The notes beneath the pieces are model-generated. The model did no database searches. It was not told the origin of the DNA and saw nothing but the letters and a program-made list of their open reading frames with translations. 64,000 nucleotides of DNA from Leptospira kanakyensis. GTDB taxonomy: Bacteria; Spirochaetota; Leptospiria; Leptospirales; Leptospiraceae. The translations under genes and the position numbers were made by a program. Location: NCBI RefSeq assembly GCF_004769235.1, contig NZ_RQFG01000005.1, positions 434,001 through 498,000 on the forward strand, in the 5' to 3' direction. Shown here piece by piece: positions 1 through 7,263 of this stretch (positions are counted from its first letter, which is position 1; the number at the start of each line of letters is the position of its first letter).

Positions 1-413
1 ACAACTTTCGCTCGAATGCCACGTGCAAAAGGTAATAAGTAACTTACCGAATCATCATGAATACTATCCCAATCTCCTGGTCTGACTCGAAACGCAAAAG
101 AATGGAAGGCATCTTTCGTTCTATCTTCTAAAAAAAACTTTGTAATATAAACTGGCGCGGGGCCTTTGACAACAACAAAATAAGGAAAACTAATATCAGT
201 TTTAAAGTTTACGAAAGTTGCATTCAACAATACAGAATTGGTAACTTTAGGATTTGGATTGTGATTACGAATCGAAAGCTGAATTCCATCTTCATCTTTT
301 GTTTGAATCAAACAAACCCATTCTTGGTTACACTCTTCTGTAACATTTGATTCTGCATAAATACTAAAGGAAAAACAAAAACTAAAAAAAAATATTACTA
401 CGGATCGAATCAC
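1..413 (-). CDS. Secreted protein, N-terminal part of a second M23-type peptidase paralogue (partial)
   Basis: The reading frame is open from a GTG at 411-413 to the window edge, so only about 137 N-terminal residues are visible. It begins with a basic residue and a hydrophobic signal peptide ending near YAES. The remainder aligns by eye with the N-terminal beta domain of the next gene: both share V(L/V)KGP, and 'VSYLLPFARGIRAKV' here parallels 'VIYELPFDKGLKVRV' there, just before the catalytic peptidase domain. The GTG overlaps the TGA stop of the upstream gene (GTGA), so the two are very likely co-translated. The catalytic part lies outside the window, so peptidase function is inferred from the paralogue. 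Confidence 0.72.
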   Translation of the reverse strand, partial: MIRSVVIFFFSFCFSFSIYAESNVTEECNQEWVCLIQTKDEDGIQLSIRNHNPNPKVTNSVLLNATFVNFKTDISFPYFVVVKGPAPVYITKFFLEDRTKDAFHSFAFRVRPGDWDSIHDDSVSYLLPFARGIRAKV

Positions 414-1615
414 TTTATGCTCGTTAATTGAAATGACATTTCTTTTTGAACTACCCCATCAATGGAGATCGTTGCCGTCCAATCTCCTTCCAAAGGTTCA
501 GAAGATTCCTCAAATTGGATATCCAAATAGGTGTCCCACCATTCTGGGTTTGTCTCCCAATTATACAATTTTATAATAGAGGTGCCATTTTTACGAACGG
601 AAATTTGTATCTTATGCCTGGATGGCTTTAAAAGAGGAATATAAAAATACATAGGAGCCGTTTTTGCGAACGAAGTAACATTACATCCCAGTCTTTCTAA
701 GTTTTGAACCGATTCACAAATTTGGATTTCGTCCGCATCCGAATCTATTTTGACTAGAGGTTCGTTTGTATCCCTACGCCAATGGAGTTGCCCTTCCGCA
801 ATCATTTCAGAATCGGAGGATTCAGTTCGAAACAAAGTAGGAATTGTTTTTTTCCGGAGACTCGGTGTTGGTTTATAGACTTCAAAATGCAAATGGGGGC
901 CATCACTAAATCCAGTGCTCCCCGTATAACCAATTGGCGTTCCCGCACTTACCTTTTGTCCTCGTTTGACAAGAACACCCATATAACGAAGATGAGCATA
1001 CTGGCCGATCGTCCCATCTTCATGTAAAATTTTTACATAATTGGCCGAGTGGATGTATTTGATTTCAAATCCACCTTCTGTATTTTTTTCTTCTGTATCA
1101 ACGACAATTCCGTCTCTGGCAGCGGTGATTAACTCACCCTCCTTTAATCCAAAATCGATCGAATAACGGTTGTCACCTTGATGGCTTTTGGATCCCTTAT
1201 AACCTTGATACACACGAACTTTCAAACCCTTGTCAAAAGGTAATTCGTAAATAACCTTGGAATCGTGCCTGACTCCAAAATTCCCGAGAATCCATCTGTA
1301 TTTAATTTGATATACCCAACGTTTGTTAGGTTTATTTACATTCAAACGAAAGAGTTTTTTTCTTTTTGGCCCTTTTAATACAGTCACCAAAGGGAGTTTC
1401 ACTGAACTTTTCATGTTTTTATAACTAGCATTGACTGATAAAGTTGTGTCGGTTTCTTCTATTGCAATTTTGTTTTGAAAGTAAACATCTACCCCCGTTT
1501 TGTCCTGCACATAAATGACACAGAGTCTGTCCATGGAGCAGAATTCAGAATGTTCTTTGGCAAATAAGAATCCAATAGGACAAAACAAAAAAAGAATAAA
1601 TATGCCAAATCTCAT
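410..1615 (-). CDS. Secreted M23 family metallopeptidase (LytM/peptidoglycan endopeptidase-like)
   Basis: This 401-residue exported protein starts with a short hydrophobic signal peptide (RFGIFILFLFCPIGFLFA). Residues 30-130 form a beta-rich N-terminal domain shared with the neighbouring partial gene. Residues 130-250 are the M23 domain with all expected zinc and catalytic residues: His145 and Asp154 in the H-x8-D motif (SHQGDNRYSID), His208 in YAHLR, and the H-x-H of GPHLHFEV at 241-243. The G-Y-T-G-x-T-G turn before HLHFE is also typical. The last 150 residues are a beta-sandwich-like tail of unknown role. With an intact active site it probably cuts peptidoglycan cross-links in the periplasm, or it is a surface M23 protein; the substrate is not shown by the sequence. 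Confidence 0.9.
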   Translation of the reverse strand: MRFGIFILFLFCPIGFLFAKEHSEFCSMDRLCVIYVQDKTGVDVYFQNKIAIEETDTTLSVNASYKNMKSSVKLPLVTVLKGPKRKKLFRLNVNKPNKRWVYQIKYRWILGNFGVRHDSKVIYELPFDKGLKVRVYQGYKGSKSHQGDNRYSIDFGLKEGELITAARDGIVVDTEEKNTEGGFEIKYIHSANYVKILHEDGTIGQYAHLRYMGVLVKRGQKVSAGTPIGYTGSTGFSDGPHLHFEVYKPTPSLRKKTIPTLFRTESSDSEMIAEGQLHWRRDTNEPLVKIDSDADEIQICESVQNLERLGCNVTSFAKTAPMYFYIPLLKPSRHKIQISVRKNGTSIIKLYNWETNPEWWDTYLDIQFEESSEPLEGDWTATISIDGVVQKEMSFQLTSIK

Positions 1616-1717
1616 AAAACAGGAATCATGTTAACGAATGGAAATGTAGGTGACAATCCATTTTCCTTCCTAAAAAACTTGATTGCCGAATGATTTCTTC
1701 TCTTTAAACTTCGACAC

Positions 1718-2455
1718 ATGACTCCAATCTTATACACATTCCCCATCTCTCATTTTTCTGAAAAAGCCAGATGGGGATTGGAACTTGCAAACTATTCTTT
1801 TGAACTAAAGGCCTTGGTCCCAGGTGAACACATCAAAACCCTAAAACCAATTGTGACCGATTTGTATGTGCCTGTTTTAGAGACGGATTCTGGAGTCATC
1901 CAAGGTTCTGGAAATATTTTAGATGTCATTGAAGAAAAGGCATTTGGTCATAAAGCCACCCCAGAAGAAAAACAAATGGAAGAGAAAATCGACATCCAAA
2001 TCGGGAAAAGTTTACAAACAATGCTCTATTTTCATATTCTTGATTACCCCGAAATTGTAGGTAAATTATTTTTATTAGAACCGGCTTCGTTATCGGATAC
2101 GGTAGCGGCACCAGAACATTTTGATTTGATTGCTCTTTCTCTCAAAAGAAGGTATAAAATTACTCCTAAAAACTTAGAAGTCGTTAAACAAGCACTAGAT
2201 GAAGGTTCAAAAGAATTAATTTCTATATACAAAGATAGAAAGTTTTTTAATGGAAACTCTTTTGGAAGAGTGGATCTAACATTAGCTAGTCTTATGGGAA
2301 TGCTCGCAGAACCAAAAGAATCTCCTGCTTATCCTTGGTTTAGATCAGTACAAATGCCTGAGTCTTTTTTCACCTGGAGAAAGGAATTAGGGGTCGAGTT
2401 GTTATTCGATAGAATTAAAGAATTTTACAAGGAATTTCGCAACCAATCCAAATAA
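1718..2455 (+). CDS. Glutathione S-transferase family protein
   Basis: This 245-residue soluble protein has an N-terminal thioredoxin fold (LYTFPISHFSEKARWGLEL, then VPVLETDSGVIQGSGNILDVIE), the usual GST glutathione-site layout with the cis-proline segment VPVLE and the acidic/Ser segment QGSGNI. The C-terminal half is helical, as in GSTs. There is no signal peptide, so it is cytosolic. The usual Ser/Cys near the first helix is present as S-x-F-S-E-K. Substrate cannot be predicted. It runs convergently into the cutA remnant, overlapping its 3' end by about 30 bases. Confidence 0.8.
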   Translation: MTPILYTFPISHFSEKARWGLELANYSFELKALVPGEHIKTLKPIVTDLYVPVLETDSGVIQGSGNILDVIEEKAFGHKATPEEKQMEEKIDIQIGKSLQTMLYFHILDYPEIVGKLFLLEPASLSDTVAAPEHFDLIALSLKRRYKITPKNLEVVKQALDEGSKELISIYKDRKFFNGNSFGRVDLTLASLMGMLAEPKESPAYPWFRSVQMPESFFTWRKELGVELLFDRIKEFYKEFRNQSK

Positions 2456-2748
2456 TCAGGATTTCCAGAGACAATCGGCCAAACCACAATGCAGGGAGTA
2501 TCATAAGAATGTAATTCTTTGATCCTCTGCATTAAAATATCTGACTTATCCTTAGTTGTTTTCAACAAACAAACAGTTTCAGAAGATTCTTCGATTTACC
2601 CTTTCCAAACATAAACAGATTCCATTCCTTTGATGATATTTGCACAAGCCGCGAGGCGTTCCATCACCACTTTTTTTGCAATTTGTTTCGCCTCTTCTTC
2701 ACTTGCGAAAGTAACATAGATCGTATTGTATTCCCATGGTTCATTCAT
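2425..2748 (-). pseudogene. cutA: cutA (divalent-cation tolerance protein) interrupted by an in-frame stop codon
   Basis: Reading the minus strand from an ATG at 2746-2748 gives a CutA-like protein: NTIYVTFASEEEAKQIAKKV, then ERLAACANII, MESVYVWKG, then a TAA at 2596-2598, then IEESSETVCLLKTTKDK and SYDTPCIVVWPIVSGNPDYL, LDWL, ending at TAA 2425-2427. The frame stays the same on both sides of the internal stop and the total, 107 codons, is a normal CutA length. CutA proteins have W-K-G-E/K-I-E-E here, so a single GAA-to-TAA change explains the break. It is therefore either a recent nonsense mutation or a base-call error. CutA proteins are small trimers linked to copper tolerance. Confidence 0.85.
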
Positions 2749-2786
2749 TAAATTTATTTCCTACTTGATAAAAATTTTATATACTT

Positions 2787-3587
2787 ATGATTTTGTGTAT
2801 GTCTTTTCCAAATTCCAAAACTTACTTATTAATAACCGCCATTTGTCTGCCCCTTTTTGCAGAACCACTCAATCCTCCGAGTGTTACTTCTTCTAGTCAA
2901 CTGCAACCACAATCCAAAAAATATACACCAATCCTTGCTATGGATGGAAAACTCAAAACCAGTTGGGTTGAAGGCGCACTTGGCGAAGGAATTGGAGAAT
3001 CTTTACAAATCAAATACAAATCACCAATTAGCTTTCGTTCCCTTTCCATCTACAATGGATTTGGTGATCCCAAACTATGGGCCGCAAACAATCGAATCAA
3101 AAAGCTAAAAATATCTACTGAAGATGGAAATGAGGAAATTGTGACTTTAAAAGATAGTTTGTCACTCCAAAGGATTGAGTTCAAATCAGAACTTCATGCC
3201 AAAGAAATTTCTCTCACCATCCAAGAAGTTTATAAAGGAACCAACTCGGAAAACACTGCCATTGCAGAATTAGTATTCAATTCAGACCAAGCGGGATCAG
3301 CTCTCATTCCTCCCAAAAATACTTGGGCCATTGGAAAGTGGAAAACAAAATCCAACATCGCAAGGATCCAACTGCATAATGATGGAACTTGTGAGATGGG
3401 ATATGAAACAGCCAAGATGTTATGTACATGGACAGAAAAAGGAGACAAGGTCATTGTTAGTTTAGAAGCAACCCTTCCCCTCACCAATACCGATATTTTG
3501 GAAATCAAACGCCGAGGGAATCCATCTGATCCAACTCTCGAAATCAATGGAAAACATGAGTTTATCTCCAACAGAGATGGAGTGTAA
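2787..3587 (+). CDS. Secreted protein with discoidin/NADase-type glycan-binding-like domain
   Basis: This 266-residue exported protein has a signal peptide (SKTYLLITAICLPLFAEP). Residues 45-170 resemble the discoidin-like fold often labelled NADase-type glycan-binding: DGKLKTSWVEGALGEGIGE, then a beta strand with S-I-Y-N-G and I-K-K-L-K-I-S. The C-terminal 90 residues (IGKWKTKSNIARIQLHNDGT, then LCTWTEKGDKVIV) look like a small beta-barrel of the lipocalin-like W-x-x-x-G-x-x type. Two starts are possible, ATG 2787 or ATG 2799; neither has a strong Shine-Dalgarno. It is probably periplasmic or on the surface; no enzyme motif is visible. Confidence 0.7.
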   Translation: MILCMSFPNSKTYLLITAICLPLFAEPLNPPSVTSSSQLQPQSKKYTPILAMDGKLKTSWVEGALGEGIGESLQIKYKSPISFRSLSIYNGFGDPKLWAANNRIKKLKISTEDGNEEIVTLKDSLSLQRIEFKSELHAKEISLTIQEVYKGTNSENTAIAELVFNSDQAGSALIPPKNTWAIGKWKTKSNIARIQLHNDGTCEMGYETAKMLCTWTEKGDKVIVSLEATLPLTNTDILEIKRRGNPSDPTLEINGKHEFISNRDGV

Positions 3588-3608
3588 CGCAAAATTTAAT
3601 TCTTTAGT

Positions 3609-4760
3609 TTAATTCATCCAAGATTGCCAAATGGATTCCACCACGGAAGGTTCTTTTTCTTCCGTGGTCTCAAAATACAAAACAGTATTTTGGTATGGTT
3701 TGCCGATTAAATCTCTAACGGGTGTTAAAAGAATCAACTTAATATCTAATTCTTTTTCCAAACGTTCTATCGTTTGCCATTCATCAATCGAACCTTGTTT
3801 GGGATAAGGCAAAATCAAAATTCCAGTCACCACTTCCAGTTTTGGATTTCTTTTTTTTCGCACTTCCCATAAAATACGTCCGATCGAATAACGAAAATTA
3901 AATTCTGATACTGGTTGAACCTGAACCCTACCCTCTTCTCTAAATAAAAACCCATCGATGGCACATGGCCCTGAATACTCGTTTGGTATCAATCCTTTGG
4001 TATCTTTTACCAAATCCATCACAGGAGGTAAAAAGGAAGCAGAATAAGGAAGTTCCGATCCACCAATTCGAATCCCACGAAACACCCCTTCTTTATCAAT
4101 GAGCATTGCGGTAGATGTTAAATAAAAAAACTCTCCATCACGAACATCCCAGAGTGTTGAAAAATCAAAAAACCTTTCCTCCCCTACCCAAAACTCAGCG
4201 AGAATAGGAAATCCAAAAAGTTTTTTGTTCACTTGAGACATCTTCCAGGAATCAGAAGCTGATTTAAAAATAATATGATTTCTACCTGCAAGTCCGAACT
4301 CACTTTTTAAAACCAAAGGGAGTTTGGCCTCTTCGAGTTCAGCAAACAAATGTTCTTCGGATGTGATTATTTTCGCAGCTAAGGGCGAGTGGTGTTTCCT
4401 AAAATCAAGCTGAGTGATTTTTGAATTGAGATAACGAGAGGTTTCGATTCGAATTGGATCTTCTAAAAGCCTGCCTTCATACCATTCGTTTCGACACCCC
4501 CATTCGACAAGAGAGACTTCACCAAGTAAGTCCCCTTCTTGGATGGGTGTTCCCGGGTTAAGCCCAGAATTTTTCCAGTGAGTATAAATTTCGTCACCAG
4601 GAAGCTCTTCGACTAAAACGAAATCTTCGGCCCTTGAGATGGGAAAAAACATCTTCTCCAAACAACGATTCCTCCGTTTGAGGGAGGAATCTAAATTCGG
4701 AGGTGTTGGATACAATCTATACTCAAATAATGAGTCTAGATAATAAAGCGATGGAGCCAA
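3609..4760 (-). CDS. ATP-grasp-like protein paired with the DegT-fold gene
   Basis: This 383-residue protein has no signal peptide. The middle contains an ATP-grasp-like core: a lysine strand and glycine loop (LVLKSEFGLAGRNHIIF), a strand with the hinge-like ILAEFWVGEERFFDF, and a late metal-binding-like segment (CAIDGFLF, then QPVSEFNFRYSIGRI) in which E/N residues occupy the usual Mg-binding positions. I could not place it in a named subfamily. It starts at a TTG directly after the TGA of the upstream gene, with no ATG before residue 37, so translational coupling is likely. Most ATP-grasp enzymes ligate a carboxylate to an amine; the substrate here is unknown. Confidence 0.6.
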   Translation of the reverse strand: MAPSLYYLDSLFEYRLYPTPPNLDSSLKRRNRCLEKMFFPISRAEDFVLVEELPGDEIYTHWKNSGLNPGTPIQEGDLLGEVSLVEWGCRNEWYEGRLLEDPIRIETSRYLNSKITQLDFRKHHSPLAAKIITSEEHLFAELEEAKLPLVLKSEFGLAGRNHIIFKSASDSWKMSQVNKKLFGFPILAEFWVGEERFFDFSTLWDVRDGEFFYLTSTAMLIDKEGVFRGIRIGGSELPYSASFLPPVMDLVKDTKGLIPNEYSGPCAIDGFLFREEGRVQVQPVSEFNFRYSIGRILWEVRKKRNPKLEVVTGILILPYPKQGSIDEWQTIERLEKELDIKLILLTPVRDLIGKPYQNTVLYFETTEEKEPSVVESIWQSWMN

Positions 4761-5855
4761 TCAATAGATTCGTCGGATAGCAGTGGCAATCCGTTGTACA
4801 TTATCTTTTGTTAGGTTAGGGTAAATAGGAATACAATGCCCTCTTTGGTAAAGGCGTTCCGCGTTTGGAAATTCCAAATGGTTTTCTTCCAAAACACGGT
4901 GCAAAGGTTCCTCTACAGTTTTTTGTGTACCGATGTGGATGGATTTAAAATACCTTTGGATCTCTTCGTAGTTTTGTCCGGAAACAACAATCGGGAATCT
5001 TTGAAATGTATCTTCCGTGGAATTTTGGAAATAGGTTTCTAATCTAGAATTTTGAACAGCTTGTAAATAGGCAGATGCAATTTTTTTCTTACGTTCTAAA
5101 ATTACACCCAGTTTAGAAAGTTGTTCAATTCCAAGAGCAGCTTGGTAATCAACCAAATTGTAATCATACTTTGGTTCACCAAAGTTACGTTTGGCGGATG
5201 ATCCCGTTTTGTATGATTTTATCGAGTTTGATAAGGAAACTTCAGAAGTGATGATCATCGCACCGTTACCAGTGGTGATGATGTTTTCTGCACTGAGTCC
5301 ACAAATTGCAATTTTGGATTGTTTGCCAACGGAGATTGTTTCGGAAGTGGCACCAATGGCTTCGGTAAAGTCTTCTACCACTTCTAATCCCTCGATGGAA
5401 TAATCACTGAGTCGAATGAGAGATCCAAAACTATGATCAAATAAAGCAAACTTCGCACCAGATTCATTTTTTTTACGGAGGAATTCTTCCGGGCAAAGGT
5501 GAAAGGAATTTCGTTTTAAATCCACAAGCACTGGTTTTGCTTGTAATAGAAAAATGGCATCCAATGCCGAAATCGGTGCATAACTAGAAAGTAAAACGGA
5601 ATCTCCCGCTTTCACACCTAATGCAAGTAATGCTAGGTGGTATGCCGAGGTGAGGGAATTAGAAGATATGGCATATTTGATTTTGAAAGTATGGCAGAAG
5701 GTTTTTTCAAATCTTTCTACGATTTCACCATTTGATAGGTGTTCGTCCACAAGGCATTCTAAAACACCTTTCAAATCTTCCCGAGAAAGGGTCGGTTTAA
5801 AAAATTCGATATCTTTTTCTTTTCGAACAGGTCTTTGTATTGTTTCGGTGCTCAT
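4761..5855 (-). CDS. DegT/DnrJ/EryC1/StrS-fold protein lacking the expected PLP lysine
   Basis: This 364-residue protein follows the DegT sugar-aminotransferase plan: FFKPTLSREDLKGV at the N-terminus, a phosphate-site segment (SSNSLTSAYHLALLAL), the Asp of EDFTEAIGA (Asp162), then IITTGNGAMI and YNLVDYQAALGIEQL. In family members the motif before ITTG-x-G-G carries the Schiff-base lysine two residues upstream; here that position is Asn191 in LSAENIITTG. If the alignment is right, the protein cannot form the normal internal aldimine and may be a dehydratase-like variant or a binding protein. It starts at ATG 5853-5855 with AGGAG upstream and abuts the ATP-grasp gene without a gap. Confidence 0.8.
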   Translation of the reverse strand: MSTETIQRPVRKEKDIEFFKPTLSREDLKGVLECLVDEHLSNGEIVERFEKTFCHTFKIKYAISSNSLTSAYHLALLALGVKAGDSVLLSSYAPISALDAIFLLQAKPVLVDLKRNSFHLCPEEFLRKKNESGAKFALFDHSFGSLIRLSDYSIEGLEVVEDFTEAIGATSETISVGKQSKIAICGLSAENIITTGNGAMIITSEVSLSNSIKSYKTGSSAKRNFGEPKYDYNLVDYQAALGIEQLSKLGVILERKKKIASAYLQAVQNSRLETYFQNSTEDTFQRFPIVVSGQNYEEIQRYFKSIHIGTQKTVEEPLHRVLEENHLEFPNAERLYQRGHCIPIYPNLTKDNVQRIATAIRRIY

Positions 5856-5872
5856 CCAACAGCACTCCTATA

Positions 5873-5914
5873 TATTATGTCACTTAAATAGCCGATTTCC
5901 GTATTATGTCACTT
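5873..5914. promoter_or_regulatory. Tandem 13-bp direct repeat in the divergent promoter region
   Basis: The sequence tattatgtcactt occurs at 5873-5885 and again, identical, at 5902-5914, 29 bases apart. It lies in the roughly 130-base space between the divergently transcribed DegT-fold gene and the AvtA-like gene. A two-copy operator for a DNA-binding regulator of either gene is a reasonable reading; no factor is identified. Confidence 0.4.
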
Positions 5915-5988
5915 CATTTTTCGAAATGAGAACATAATTTTAGGAATTCATTGGAAAAATGGTTCTGGCAGGAGGGAGTCTCACGAAT

Positions 5989-7263
5989 ATGGCCCCCATG
6001 ATGGACTCTCCCTCCTCCCTTTGGGCCAACCGCCTACGCCAAAACCAAGGAATCCGTTCCCTGATGGAAGATTTGGGCCAAGTGACGGGCCACCCGGATG
6101 AAATTCTCCTTGGGGGAGGAAATCCGGCCCATATCCCGGAAGCAGAGGCAATTTTTGCTGATTGTTTTCGCGAACTCGCGAGTGACCCGTGCCTTTCCGC
6201 CCTTCTCGGAGATTACCAGGCTCCGATCGGGAATGATCGTTTTCGTTCCCTGGCCGCAGAATCCCTATCTCCCCACTTAGGTGCAAGACTCACCAAAGAC
6301 AATATTGCCTTTTTTAATGGCAGTCAAAATGCCTATTCCTATTTACTCAATATCCATTCCGGGAAGATGAAGGATGGGAGTTTTAAAAAAATTCTCCTAC
6401 CGATAGTTCCGGAATACATCGGTTATGCGGACCAGTCCATCGAAGCCGATGCTTTTTTGGCTACCAAACCAGAAGTGATTCCGACAGGAAATCATAGATT
6501 TCGATACGGATTAAACAAAACAGATTTTGATCTTTCCGAGATTGGTTGTGTGGCCTTGTCTCGTCCTACAAATCCCACGGGAAATATTTTATCAAATGCC
6601 GACATCGAATGGATGGAAGAGAAAACAAAAAAACAAAACCTTCCTCTCTTCATTGATTTAGCCTATGGAAATCCTTTTCCCAATTTGATTGGATCGGAAG
6701 AACCGATCCATTACAAGGAAGGTAGAACCCTTTCCCTTAGTTTCTCTAAAATTGGACTCCCGGGGGTTCGTTTGGGCATCGTTGTTTCAAATCCCGATAC
6801 GATTGAAACCTTATCCTCTTATGCTGCTGTAGGGAATCTGGCTGTGGGAAATTTAGGTGTTTATATGATGGAAATTCTCTTTCGTAAGGACATCCTCACA
6901 AACCTTGCAAAAAACGTCTTACGTCCGTTTTATGACAAAAAAAGAGAACTTGCCGTGTCCATTTTTGAATCGGAATTTCAGAAACGGGGAGTCGAATATG
7001 AAATCCATGAACCAATGGGTGGATTTTTTCTTTGGATTCGTTTTCCCAAGTTATCAGTCACCAACCACAAACTTTATCACCTTTGTAAAGATAAACGACT
7101 CTTCATTGTGTCAGGACATTATTTCTTTCCGGGATTAAACTCAGATTTTTCACACACTCAAGATTGCATACGTTTGACATATTGTCGTCCAGAAGAAGAA
7201 TTAGCCAGGGGAGCCCATATCCTTTCGGAGATAGTGGCTTCTCACCAGGCGAAATCCAAATGA
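5989..7263 (+). CDS. avtA: AvtA-like valine-pyruvate aminotransferase
   Basis: This 424-residue class I PLP aminotransferase shows ILLGGGNPA near the N-terminus, FFNGSQNAYSYLL, the N-P-T-G of SRPTNPTGNIL, the D-x-A-Y of FIDLAYGNPFPN, and the PLP lysine in LSFSKIGLPGVRLGI, followed by R-L-T-Y-C-R-P near the end. Spacing and the SKIGLPG-type lysine loop match AvtA, which exchanges alanine or alpha-aminobutyrate with 2-oxoisovalerate. I chose ATG 5989 because GGAGGGAG lies about 12 bases upstream; the ATG at 5959 would place that motif inside the gene. The TGA overlaps the next gene's ATG. Exact amino donor and acceptor remain inferred. Confidence 0.82.
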   Translation: MAPMMDSPSSLWANRLRQNQGIRSLMEDLGQVTGHPDEILLGGGNPAHIPEAEAIFADCFRELASDPCLSALLGDYQAPIGNDRFRSLAAESLSPHLGARLTKDNIAFFNGSQNAYSYLLNIHSGKMKDGSFKKILLPIVPEYIGYADQSIEADAFLATKPEVIPTGNHRFRYGLNKTDFDLSEIGCVALSRPTNPTGNILSNADIEWMEEKTKKQNLPLFIDLAYGNPFPNLIGSEEPIHYKEGRTLSLSFSKIGLPGVRLGIVVSNPDTIETLSSYAAVGNLAVGNLGVYMMEILFRKDILTNLAKNVLRPFYDKKRELAVSIFESEFQKRGVEYEIHEPMGGFFLWIRFPKLSVTNHKLYHLCKDKRLFIVSGHYFFPGLNSDFSHTQDCIRLTYCRPEEELARGAHILSEIVASHQAKSK

